From assembly GCA_963791325.1 (NCBI GenBank), contig CAWBRU010000009.1:255096-319095 (forward strand): a DNA stretch of 64,000 nucleotides, read 5' to 3'. Position 1 is the stretch's first letter. The number at the start of each line of letters is the position of its first letter. Below the pieces are notes generated by a model that saw only the letters and a list, made by a program, of their open reading frames with translations, was not told the DNA's origin and ran no database searches. The stretch comes from JBEVJK01 sp963791325. Lineage in GTDB: Bacteria; Pseudomonadota; Alphaproteobacteria; Rhizobiales; Rhizobiaceae. Position numbers and translations under genes: made by a program. Positions 1 through 8,296 of the stretch are shown here, piece by piece.

Positions 1-174
1 CTTTGATACTTCTTTCTTTCTGTTCGTCGCGAGATGAAAACAGACGCGCCTTCAGTCGCGTCCAATATCTGAAATCGGCACGGCTGGAGGCGCAGCGCCG
101 CAATGAGCAGTGCCGCGGTCCGCGTTTGCGCGAGGAACAGCCGGTGTCCGCTTTTTGCGGATCAGGCTCTTAGA

Positions 175-576
175 CTAGGACAAGAGCCTCAACAGGCGAA
201 GACCGGCGGGAGACCGCAGCTCCTGCGCGTCGAGTGAACCGTTGTGGTTGGCGTCTGCGGCCTTGAAGCGCTGGTCAACGACAGCCAGATACTCGGTCTT
301 CGACAGCCGGCCGTCAAAATCGCGGTCGGCATCGATGAACTCCAGCGCGTTCAGCCGGCCCGCAAGCTCGGTCCGCGTGAGTTTTTTGTTGTGGTCGAGG
401 TCGAGCACATCGAACTGCGCCGATCCCGCGGCGCGGGCTTGGGCAAGATCGAGAAGATCGAACGCGACGCTGCGCCTCGCGCTCCGCTCGGCGTGCCGCG
501 AGGTCGTACACGCGGGAAGTATGGCGCCGCCCACCGTCACGGCGATCAGGCCATAGATAACGTGCCGTCGAGACAT
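175..576 (-). CDS. EF-hand calcium-binding lipoprotein-like protein
   Basis: 133 residues. The start at 576 is chosen because GGGGAGGAATT lies just upstream and the protein then opens with an export signal (MSRRHVIYGLIAVTV...). The signal ends in LPAC, a near-lipobox, so the mature protein may be lipid-anchored at Cys22 or so. Three EF-hand loops follow in the C-terminal half: DLDHNKKLTRTE, DADRDFDGRLSKTE and DANHNGSLDAQE, each with acidic or Asn residues at loop positions 1, 3, 5 and Glu at 12. A calcium-binding role in the periplasm is inferred; the partner is unknown. It converges on nothing obvious and is followed by a LysR gene on the same strand. Confidence 0.8.
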   Translation of the reverse strand: MSRRHVIYGLIAVTVGGAILPACTTSRHAERSARRSVAFDLLDLAQARAAGSAQFDVLDLDHNKKLTRTELAGRLNALEFIDADRDFDGRLSKTEYLAVVDQRFKAADANHNGSLDAQELRSPAGLRLLRLLS

Positions 577-841
577 CAACAAGAATTCCTCCCCGGAACC
601 GCCGACGGCGCAGCCCTGCGGCGCCCCACGCATGGTCGTCCTGCGCCGCAATCTTAAGCTGCAGCGCGTTGTTAAGATACCGTCATGGTAGCGAAGTGGG
701 CGGCGCCTTGGAAGCGCCATCGTGTTCAGGCCGAGCGGCGGGTCTGGCGTGCTGCAGTCGAGGATATTTACCGCGCACAAGGGCGCTGGGTTTCACAAGA
801 CGGCGATCAGGCCGCCAAGCGCCGCTGATCCGCTCTGCCGA

Positions 842-1756
842 TCAGAACTTGCCGGTCTCGCGGAACGTCTCGAAGGTAGCGCGGATATGGTCGGCCGCCG
901 CCCTGACCGGCGCCGGAGCATCGGCCGTCACCAGCATCGCCAGACTGTAATTGCCGATCTTCGGCAGGCCGTCCTTGGCACTCAGCTCCACCATCTCGCC
1001 GGTGATGAAGGACTTCGGCAGCGGCGCTATCGCCAGGTCGGCCATGATGGCCGCGCGCTGGCCAGCCGTGTGGGCGCTCATATAGGCAATGCGGTAATTG
1101 CGTCCCTCGCGGCCCAGCGCCTCGAGCGCCCCGGCACGCCAGGCGCAACCCTCTTCCCACACCGAGATCGGCAGCGGCTCGCGCATATGGGCGCAGCCGC
1201 CCTTGGCACCCGCCCACACGATCGGCTCGGTGAGCAGCACCTCGGCGCCGGCGGCATCGGCCTCCACCGAGTTGGTGAGCAGGGTGATGTCGAGGCCGTG
1301 GTCCTCCATCCGCCGTCTGAGGTTGCTGCTCTGGTCGATGGTGACGTCGACGGCGATCGACGGATGCGACTGGGCGAAGCGCTTCAGCACGTTGGGCAGC
1401 ACGCGCTCGCCGAAATCATCCGGCGAGCCCAGCCGCACGATCCCGGTGATGTCGGGGATGATGAACTTCGACACCGCCTCGCGGTTGACGGCGAGCATGC
1501 GCCGCGCATAGCCGAGCAGAATCTCGCCGTCGGTGGTGAGCGTGACCGAGCGCGCGTCGCGCGCAAACACCGAGCGGCCGAGAATTTCCTCGAGCTTCTT
1601 GATCTGCATCGAGACGGCCGACGGCGTCCGGAACACCGCATTGGCGGCGGTGGTGAAGCTGCCGGTTTCGGCGATCGCCACGAAGGTGCGCAAAACGTCG
1701 AGGTCAAGCAGCGGCAGGGGATGATTGAGGGGAGCAGTCATCGGCTCAACTTTCAA
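842..1756 (-). CDS. LysR-family transcriptional regulator
   Basis: About 304 residues from a TTG at 1756, or 299 from the ATG at 1741 (MTAPLNHPLP), which is the more ordinary start. The N-terminal winged helix-turn-helix (LDVLRTFVAIAETGSFTTAA, then a PSAVSMQIKKLEE recognition helix) is canonical, followed by a periplasmic-binding-protein-like effector domain to the end. It is transcribed divergently from the DUF1127 gene at 1959, an arrangement frequent in Rhizobiales, so it probably controls itself and that neighbour. The ligand cannot be read from the sequence. Confidence 0.9.
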   Translation of the reverse strand: MKVEPMTAPLNHPLPLLDLDVLRTFVAIAETGSFTTAANAVFRTPSAVSMQIKKLEEILGRSVFARDARSVTLTTDGEILLGYARRMLAVNREAVSKFIIPDITGIVRLGSPDDFGERVLPNVLKRFAQSHPSIAVDVTIDQSSNLRRRMEDHGLDITLLTNSVEADAAGAEVLLTEPIVWAGAKGGCAHMREPLPISVWEEGCAWRAGALEALGREGRNYRIAYMSAHTAGQRAAIMADLAIAPLPKSFITGEMVELSAKDGLPKIGNYSLAMLVTADAPAPVRAAADHIRATFETFRETGKF

Positions 1757-1958
1757 TTTTTCTGAACGAAGTCATCATTTCATTTCGTTTGATTGAACCG
1801 CAGCCAGGCTCCATAGTCAAGGGTGCAGGACGAAATCCTGCCGCGCAATGTCAGGGATCTGGATCCGGTTTTCCGCTCTGAATTGCCGCGACGAGGAGCT
1901 TGAGCAGAGCGCCGAGGCGAAAAATTCGGTGCACTGCTTCCGACAGAGGAGACGGACC

Positions 1959-2132
1959 ATGTCGATCTATACCGCTTTGCACAATCTCGCCATCGAGTGG
2001 CACGCGGCCCGCGAGGAAGCGCGGACCCGGAGGATGATCGCCTCCCTGCCCGTCGAGGTTCAGAAGGATATCGGCTGGCCCGACAGCGTCGTCAGCCGCA
2101 CCACGGCCGGCCGCCGCGACCTGCGTCGTTGA
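1959..2132 (+). CDS. DUF1127 small protein
   Basis: 57 residues starting at an ATG preceded by AGAGGAGACGG. The C-terminal half carries the DUF1127 core of basic residues and short helix (RRMIASLPVEVQKDIGWPD). Related small arginine-rich proteins in Agrobacterium and Rhodobacter bind RNA or affect phosphate and C1 metabolism; that role is family knowledge only. The gene is divergent from the LysR regulator and is followed by a strong hairpin. Confidence 0.8.
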   Translation: MSIYTALHNLAIEWHAAREEARTRRMIASLPVEVQKDIGWPDSVVSRTTAGRRDLRR

Positions 2133-2150
2133 GCGCGCCATGGGCCGCTG

Positions 2151-2187
2151 TGCCGCGCCGCCCTGCCGATGCGCAGGCGGCGCGGCA
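2151..2187 (+). terminator. Strong GC hairpin downstream of the DUF1127 gene
   Basis: A perfect 12-bp inverted repeat, 2151-2162 (TGCCGCGCCGCC) with 2176-2187 (GGCGGCGCGGCA), and a 13-nt loop, 18 bases past the stop codon. No T-run follows, so it may act as a processing or stability hairpin or a terminator that does not need a U-tract. The rest of the gap up to 2448 holds only the palindrome at 2207-2224 and no convincing gene. Confidence 0.5.
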
Positions 2188-2206
2188 GTTGCCCTGCAGC
2201 GGCGGC

Positions 2207-2224
2207 ATGCCGCATATGCGGCAT
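2207..2224. repeat. Perfect 18-bp palindrome
   Basis: ATGCCGCATATGCGGCAT reads the same on both strands with no spacer. It lies 20 bases beyond the hairpin at 2151-2187 and about 225 bases before the next small ORF, so it could be a dimeric operator or a cruciform-forming terminator arm. Confidence 0.5.
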
Positions 2225-2448
2225 TTGCATAGCATCGGAAGGTCGTAGGTAAATTGCAGGGATTAAAGGACTTTTTACCACTTTTGCGCAGAGGCGAAAT
2301 GTCGCGGCGTCGTTTTTTCAAAAGGCCGCTTCGCTTTTGATGCTGAAGTCCTTCGGCGGCATTCCTATATCAGCGGTGTCCAACGAGTTGCCCCACTCCT
2401 CCTTCAGCGAAGGCACCCCGTGTAACTCTGACTGCATGGAGACGTGTC

Positions 2449-2583
2449 ATGAAAATGTTTTCCCGCCTGTTCTCGCGCCGTGACGGCAACTTGACGACCG
2501 CCCTTGAGCGGCAGCGCCTTGGCCGCACGATGCCCGGCCAGACTGCCGCCCTCAACGGCACGCGCCTCGGCATCCTCGTCTAA
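2449..2583 (+). CDS. Possible 44-residue basic peptide
   Basis: Reads MKMFSRLFSRRDGNLTTALE to ...GTRLGILV and stops at 2583. GGAG lies 8 bases before the ATG. The peptide is basic at its N terminus with a hydrophobic face (MFSRLFSRR), reminiscent of small membrane-associated peptides. I recognise no family. The region before it (2225-2448) is comparatively AT-rich for this genome and could hold its promoter. Confidence 0.4.
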   Translation: MKMFSRLFSRRDGNLTTALERQRLGRTMPGQTAALNGTRLGILV

Positions 2584-2590
2584 AGCATTC

Positions 2591-2628
2591 CCAGGAAATT
2601 TGGGTCCCGGCTTACGCCGGGATCCTGG
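2591..2628. repeat. Two-tier palindromic intergenic repeat
   Basis: Outer arms CCAGGA (2591-2596) and TCCTGG (2623-2628) enclose an inner stem TCCCGGC (2605-2611) with GCCGGGA (2616-2622) and a 4-nt loop. It sits 8 bases after the small ORF. Palindromic units with this CCCGGCTTACGCCGGG core are dispersed in Bradyrhizobium-like genomes; here it may serve as a terminator. Confidence 0.55.
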
Positions 2629-2845
2629 AACGTCGAGACGCCGCGCACGGCCTGACGGCCGGCGCGGCGATTGTTCGTCCGGGGCGGCCTCAACCGGCCG
2701 ACGATGTCGCAAAGCGAACAGCCGCGGCCCGCGCCTATTTTTGCCCGCCGACCGCGCCGCCCATTGACAGCCCACAATTTTCCTGATGACGCTTTGCTGA
2801 TCGCGACATTTCCGGCGCGACTTTGCCGCCCGCACGAGGCTGCCC

Positions 2846-3847
2846 GTGAACGCCATAAGACACCCGCTCAAGCGATCGCTCGTTTTCTTCCTCGTTCCGG
2901 ATTTCACCATGGTCGCATTTGCGACGGCGCTCGATCCGCTGAGGCTTGCCAACCGGATGCTCGGCTACGAAGCCTACAAGTGGCGGCTGGCGAGCGTCGA
3001 CGGGCGTCCGGTGCGCGCCTCCAACGGCGTCGAATGCGCGGTCGACACCTCGCTCGACGACGAGCGTCGCAAGATGGCGGGCGCCGACCGCCCCTCGATG
3101 GTGGTGGTGTGCAGCGGCATCAACGTCGAGAGCTATCAGAACCGCTCGGTATTTGCCTGGCTGCGCGAGGAGTACAACCGCGGCGTGGCCGTCGGCGGCC
3201 TTTGCACCGGCGCCTATGTGCTTGCGGCTGCCGGGCTGCTGTCGAACAAGCGCTGCGCCATCCACTGGGAGAACCTGCCCGGCTTCTCGGAAGCCTTCCC
3301 GAAGGCCAACGTCTTTGCCGATCTGTTCGAGGTCGACCAGAACATCCACACCTGCGCCGGCGGCACGGCGGCGCTCGACATGATGCTGAAGCTGATCGGC
3401 GATGATTTCGACGAGACGCTGGTCAACCGGGTCTGCGAGCAGGTCCTGACCGACCGCGTGCGCAGCCCGACAGACCGTCAGCGGCTGCCGCTGCGGGCCC
3501 GCCTCGGCGTCCAGAATGCCAAGGTGCTGACCATCATCGAGCTGATGGAGGCCAACCTTTCCGAGCCGCTGTCGCTGATCGAGATCGCCGACGCGGTCGG
3601 TCTCTCCCGCCGCCAGATCGAGCGGCTCTTCCGCACCGAGATGGGCCGCTCGCCGGCCCGCTATTACCTGGAGATCCGGCTCGACCGGGCGCGGCACCTG
3701 CTCATCCAGTCGTCGCTGCCGGTGGTCGAGGTGGCGGTGGCCTGCGGCTTCGTCTCGGCCTCGCATTTCTCGAAATGCTATCGCGAGCTCTACGCCCGCT
3801 CGCCCCAGCAGGAGCGGATCGACCGCAAGCAGCTGCTCGCCGCCTGA
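2846..3847 (+). CDS. GlxA-family transcriptional regulator, GbdR-like
   Basis: 333 residues from a GTG. The N-terminal half (about residues 10-190) is a DJ-1/PfpI glutamine-amidotransferase-like sensor domain with the GLCTGAYVLA nucleophile-elbow region; the C-terminal third (about 220-325) is an AraC-type double helix-turn-helix (PLSLIEIADAVGLSRRQIER and VVEVAVACGFVSASHFSKCY). This architecture is that of GbdR and related regulators that sense glycine betaine or dimethylglycine. The next 20 kb encode dimethylglycine- and sarcosine-type oxidoreductases, so control of N-demethylation genes is a reasonable inference, not shown by the sequence. Confidence 0.88.
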   Translation: MNAIRHPLKRSLVFFLVPDFTMVAFATALDPLRLANRMLGYEAYKWRLASVDGRPVRASNGVECAVDTSLDDERRKMAGADRPSMVVVCSGINVESYQNRSVFAWLREEYNRGVAVGGLCTGAYVLAAAGLLSNKRCAIHWENLPGFSEAFPKANVFADLFEVDQNIHTCAGGTAALDMMLKLIGDDFDETLVNRVCEQVLTDRVRSPTDRQRLPLRARLGVQNAKVLTIIELMEANLSEPLSLIEIADAVGLSRRQIERLFRTEMGRSPARYYLEIRLDRARHLLIQSSLPVVEVAVACGFVSASHFSKCYRELYARSPQQERIDRKQLLAA

Positions 3848-3909
3848 GCGCAGAAATCTCGGCCGAGGGGACGAGCGCGATCACCGATTCGAAGAAACGC
3901 TGATCCGGT

Positions 3910-4731
3910 CTAGTGGTTGTCCCACATCCAGGACCGGTCCTGCCACATCTTCTCGCCGATCAGGCAGTCATAGCCGTTGTCGGCCGCGGCCAGCGCCAGC
4001 GGCGGCGCGACGCCGACCGGCGCGCGCCCGGCGAGCTCGAGCACCAGCTTGCGGCGTACCGCGTCGGGGAACTGCTCCCAATCGTTGACCGGCACCATGA
4101 AGGCGCCGGGGCCGCCGATGACGCAGTCGGTATAGTACTTGTCGAGATCGTCGACGTCATAGGCGCTCGACAGCCCGCCATTGGTCATCAGCGGCAGGCC
4201 GTTGATGGTGATCCCCTGCGCAACGACCGTGTCGCGCGTCGCTGCGACCGGCGGCCCCTGGTTGTTGGGTCCGTCGCCGGACACGTCGATCACCCGCTTG
4301 AGGCCGCGATAGGGGCTCTCGGCGAACAGGTCGGTGGCGAATTCGAGCGCGCTGGCGATCGATGTCCGGCGGGCGCTGTTGGGCGGCATGGCCGAGAGCC
4401 GGGCGGCGACGCGCTCCGCGTCGGCGCGATTGGCGATGATCGTCCACGGCACGATGACGTGGTGCGAGGTCGATCCCGCCCATTCGAAATAGCTCACCGC
4501 GATACGGCCATTGGTGCCGTCCTTGATCGCGTCGATCACCTTGTCGTCGGTGAGTGCCGCGGCATAGCCGTGGCGCTGGATCTCGAGCTCGTCCGGCGAC
4601 ATCGACAGCGACACGTCGACGGCCAGGATCAACTCGACGTCGACGGTGTCCGCAGCCGGCGCCGGTGAGGCGGCCATCAACAAGGCTGCACCGCCGATCA
4701 GGAACCCAATTTGGCGAAGACCGAGGGGCAT
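3910..4731 (-). CDS. DUF1194 von Willebrand factor A-like exported protein
   Basis: 273 residues with a cleavable signal peptide (GGAALLMAASPAPAA, cleavage near residue 26). The remainder is a DUF1194/vWA fold with the metal-adhesion motif DVSLSMS directly after the mature N terminus and the later VIDVSGDGPNNQG segment. A periplasmic metal-dependent adhesion role is inferred from the fold; the partner is unknown. It converges with the GlxA-type regulator and its start lies about 90 bases from the repeat block at 4822-5225. Confidence 0.85.
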   Translation of the reverse strand: MPLGLRQIGFLIGGAALLMAASPAPAADTVDVELILAVDVSLSMSPDELEIQRHGYAAALTDDKVIDAIKDGTNGRIAVSYFEWAGSTSHHVIVPWTIIANRADAERVAARLSAMPPNSARRTSIASALEFATDLFAESPYRGLKRVIDVSGDGPNNQGPPVAATRDTVVAQGITINGLPLMTNGGLSSAYDVDDLDKYYTDCVIGGPGAFMVPVNDWEQFPDAVRRKLVLELAGRAPVGVAPPLALAAADNGYDCLIGEKMWQDRSWMWDNH

Positions 4732-4821
4732 GCCGCAACGTTAGGCTGACGGGAGAGCCTCCTCAAAGCCCGAAAGTGCCGCGCTGCGTTCACGATTGCG
4801 CGACGGGCCGATGCTGCCTGT

Positions 4822-5225
4822 GCGTCCTTCGAGGCTCGGCTATCGCCTCGGACCTCAGGATGAGGAAGGAGAGAGCGCTTCAGGACAGGGCCGGCAATGC
4901 CTGGGAAGGCAAAGCTCCGCCGCCCAACCAGGTAGGTGAGCGCCGCCCGCCCTCATCCTGAGGTGCGAGCCCGCACCACGGCCCTGAACGGGCACCATCC
5001 TTTGGAAGGCAAAGCTCCGCCGCCCAACCAGGTAGGTGAGCGCCGACCGCCTCATCCTGAGGTGCGAGCCCGCACCACGGGCCTGAACGGCCACCATCCT
5101 TTGGAAGGCAAAGCTCCGCCGCCCAACCAGGTAGGTGAGCGCCGCCCGCCCTCATCCTGAGGTGCGAGCCCGCACCACGGCCCTGAACGGGCACCATCCT
5201 TTGGAAGGCGAGCCTCGAAGGACGC
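4822..5225. repeat. Three ~100-bp tandem repeats inside a 17-bp inverted repeat
   Basis: Three near-identical units begin at 4904, 5004 and 5103 (lengths 100, 99, 100), each starting GGAAGGCAAAGCTCCGCC and containing a CTCATCCTGAGG palindrome. The block is framed by GCGTCCTTCGAGGCTCG at 4822-4838 and its exact reverse complement at 5209-5225. Sequences of the type CCTTCGAGGCTCG...CTCAGGATGAGG are a dispersed intergenic repeat of Bradyrhizobiaceae-like genomes; here its interior has been expanded. It fills the gap between the converging promoters and ends of the vWA gene and the FAD-GcvT gene. The unit is too long and spacer-free to be CRISPR. Confidence 0.85.
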
Positions 5226-5244
5226 AGGAAAAAGATCTCCGGCC

Positions 5245-7764
5245 CTATGCGTCGGCACGCAAGGCGTTGTTGTCCGGATCGAACGGGCTCTCCCCGATCA
5301 CCTTGGCCTTGTAGAGCCTGCCCAGGATCCTGATCTCCAGCGCCGTGCCGTCTGCGGCATGTTCGGGCCGCACCATGGCGAGCGCCAGGGATTTGCCGAC
5401 GCGGAAGCCGTAGCCGCCATTGGTGGCGCGGCCGACCAGCTCGCCGTCGCGATAGATCGCCTCCGAGCCGCGCGCATCGGCGTCGGTGATACCCCCCACC
5501 TCGAGCGTCACAAAGGTCCATTTCGGCCCTTGCTCGCGCAGGCGCACGAGCGCGTCGCGGCCGATGAAATCGCCTTTGTTCGGGATGGACGAACCGGTCG
5601 AGGCCGCATTCCCAGGCCGAATATTCGATCGACAGCTCGCGCGGGATCAGCCGGTAGCTCTTCTCGATCGCCATCGCGGTCATGGCGCGGATGCCGAACG
5701 GCTTGATGCCGAACTCCTGCGCCCGCGTCCATCAGCCGGTCGAAAATGTGGTTCTGCATCTCGATCGGATGGTGAAGCTCCCAGCCGAGCTCGCCGACGA
5801 AATTGACGCGCAATGCGTGAGCGGTCGCCGCGCCGACCGAGATCTGCTTGCCCGACAGCCACGGGAAAGAGGCATTGTCGAGCGGCGTGCGGGTGAGTTT
5901 TTGCAGCACCTTGCGGCTGTTGGGGCCGGCCAGCACCAGCACGCCCCATTGGGTGGTGACCGGGGTCATGCTGCACGCTGCCGTCGGCCGGCAGGAGCTT
6001 GCGCAAAACGTCATGGTCGTGCGCCTCGAAGGCGCCGGCCGAGACCAGATAGAAGCCGCCGGGCTGGCGGTAGACGGTGAACTCGCTGCGCACGCCGCCA
6101 TGCCGGGTGAGCAGGTGGCAAAGCGCGATGCGGCCGACCTTCTTCGGGATCCGGTTGGCCAGGATCGAATCCAGCCAGGCTTCCGCGCCCCGGCCGCCGA
6201 TCCAGCATTTGGCGAACGGCGACATGTCCTGCAGGCCGACATTCTCGGTGACGTTGCGCACCTCGTTGCCGACATGGTCGAAATAGTTGGAGCGCCGGAA
6301 CGACCACTTCTCGACGATCCGGCCGTCGGCCAGCGGCGGCGCGTGGTTGTGGTCGGTCAGCACGTCGGCGCCGACGCCGAGCTCCGCCTTCGGCACCGCG
6401 TAGCCGGCCGGTGCGAACCAGTTCGGCCGCTCCCAGCCGTAGACCGAGCCGAACACCGCACCCAGCGCCTTCATCCGGTCGTAGCAGGGTGTCGTCTTCA
6501 GCGGCCGTGCTGCGGCCCGCTCCTCGTCGGGATAGTGCATGGTGAAGACATTGGCGTAGGCCTCCTCGTTCTTCTGCTTGAGGTAGCCCTCGGTGGCATA
6601 GGAGCCGAAGCGGCGCGGGTCGACGCCCATCATGTCGATCGTCGGCTCGCCGTCGACGATCCACTCGGCGATCTGCCAGCCGGCGCCGCCGGCCGCCGTC
6701 ACGCCGAAGGAGTGACCCTCGTTCAGCCAGAAATTCTTCAGGCCCGGCGCCGGCCCGACGATCGGCGAGCCGTCGGGCGTATAGGCGATGGCGCCGTTGT
6801 AGACCTTCTTGATGCCGACCTCGCCGAACGCCGGCACCCGCACGATCGCCGCCTCGATATGCGGCATCAGCCGCTCGAGGTCTTCCTGGAACAGCTCATA
6901 CTCGCTGTCGTCGGACGGGCCGTCGACATAGCAGACCGGCGCGCCGTTCTCGTAGGGGCCGAGCAGCAGGCCGCCATTTTCCTCGCGCATGTACCAGGAG
7001 CTGTCGCTCTCGCGCAGCACGCCCATCTCCGGCAGGCCCTGCCGCTTGCGCTCGACGATCGCGGGATGCGGCTCGGTGACGATATATTGATGCTCGACCG
7101 GGATCACCGGCACGTTCAAGCCGACCATGGCGCCGGTGCGCCGGGCGAAATTGCCGGTGCAGGAGACGACATGCTCGGCAACGATCTCGCCCTTGTCCGT
7201 CGTCACCCGCCAGCGGCCGTCGCCGGTCGGCGCAATCGCGGTCACCGTGGTGTTGCGGTGGATGGTGGCCCCGCGGTCGCGGGCGCCCTTGGCGAGCGCC
7301 TGGGTGAGGTCGGCCGGCTGGATGTAGCCGTCCTGCGGGTGCTGCAGGGCGCCGAGCAGCCCGTCGGTCTCGCACAACGGCCAGACCTCCTTGACTTCGG
7401 CCGGCGACAACAGCCTGACCGGCACGTCGATGGTCTCGGCAATGCCGGCATAATACTGATATTCGTCCCAGCGGTCCTTGGTGCGGGCGAGCCGGATGTT
7501 GGTGCAATTGCTGAAGCCGACATTCATGCCGGTCTCCTTGCCGAGCTCCTGATAGAAGCGCACCGAATATTTGTGGATCTGGCCGACCGAGTAGCTCATG
7601 TTGAACAGCGGCAGCAGGCCGGCTGCGTGCCATGTCGAGCCCGAGGTGAGCTCCTTGCGCTCGAGGAGGACGGCGTCGCCGAAACCCTTCTTGGCCAGAT
7701 GGTAGAGCGTCGAGACGCCGACCACCCCGCCGCCGATGACGACTGCACGCGCTTGGCTCTGCAT
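5245..7764 (-). pseudogene. Dimethylglycine/sarcosine dehydrogenase-like FAD-GcvT fusion, three frameshifts
   Basis: The intact product would be about 838 residues. The N-terminal FAD domain (VVIGGGVVGVSTLYHLA; then SGSTWHAAGLLPLF with the histidine that binds FAD covalently in dimethylglycine dehydrogenase) is followed by a GcvT-type folate domain (VLVLAGPNSRKVLQ, NFVGELGWELHHP) that would pass formaldehyde to tetrahydrofolate. The C-terminal third changes frame three times in the same direction. Removing one base near 5971-5973, one near 5714-5719 and one near 5581-5584 restores a continuous family-like protein (for example ...RFVHP NKGDFIGRDALV...). Conserved residues survive on both sides, so these may be sequence errors rather than decay. 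Confidence 0.85.
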
Positions 7765-7920
7765 TCCGGAACTCCCCTTCGACGGCGCGGCCGCGGACCG
7801 GGCGGCCGGCCAACCGCTTTCACGATCCGCGCCGACATTATGCCGGGGAGAGAGGCGCTTCGCTGCCTGTTTGCGACATCGCCAAAGCGGCGCGCGACGA
7901 CGGCCTGCGGCCGGCGCCGG

Positions 7921-8184
7921 CTACTTGATCGTCGCCTTGCCGCCGGTGATCTCGACCGTCTCGCTGCCGGTCAGCGCTTCGCGGTCGCCATTGGGCAGGG
8001 TGACGAAACAGCCGGATTTGCAGAATTCGACGGTCTCACCGGCGGCGATCGCCAGCTCGGTCTTGGAGCCGCCTTCGGTGACCACCAGCGTGCGCGGCTC
8101 GCTGTCGTGATTGACCACGCTCGCCGCCCATCCCTGGGCGCCGATCATCCCCAGAACGCCGGCCGCCGCCACCAACCTCAACAT
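7921..8184 (-). CDS. Small exported protein of unknown function
   Basis: 87 residues. A signal peptide (MLRLVAAAGVLGMIGAQGWA, cleavage near residue 21) precedes a short beta-rich mature chain with two cysteines spaced CKSGC, which could form a disulfide, and repeated Glu/Thr-rich strands. Periplasmic location is inferred. I do not recognise the family, though it resembles conserved hypotheticals of Rhizobiales. Confidence 0.6.
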   Translation of the reverse strand: MLRLVAAAGVLGMIGAQGWAASVVNHDSEPRTLVVTEGGSKTELAIAAGETVEFCKSGCFVTLPNGDREALTGSETVEITGGKATIK

Positions 8185-8296
8185 CTCTATTTCGGTGTCG
8201 CCACCGCCTCTGCTTTGGAAAGGCTGTCCGCCCGTCTCGCAGGAATTCTATAGAGAAGACAAGCTGAACGCCATCTGAACGGCAGGCCCGGGGCCG

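Noticed and set aside
1..174. Start of the window
   Set aside because: No gene, repeat or RNA that I can support in these bases.
4904..5202. Possible CRISPR array
   Set aside because: Units are about 100 bp, contiguous and without unique spacers, and no cas genes are near.
5848..8253. 801-codon plus-strand frame opposite the broken FAD-GcvT gene
   Set aside because: Antisense shadow: low-complexity Arg/Asp/Gly composition and no family motif.
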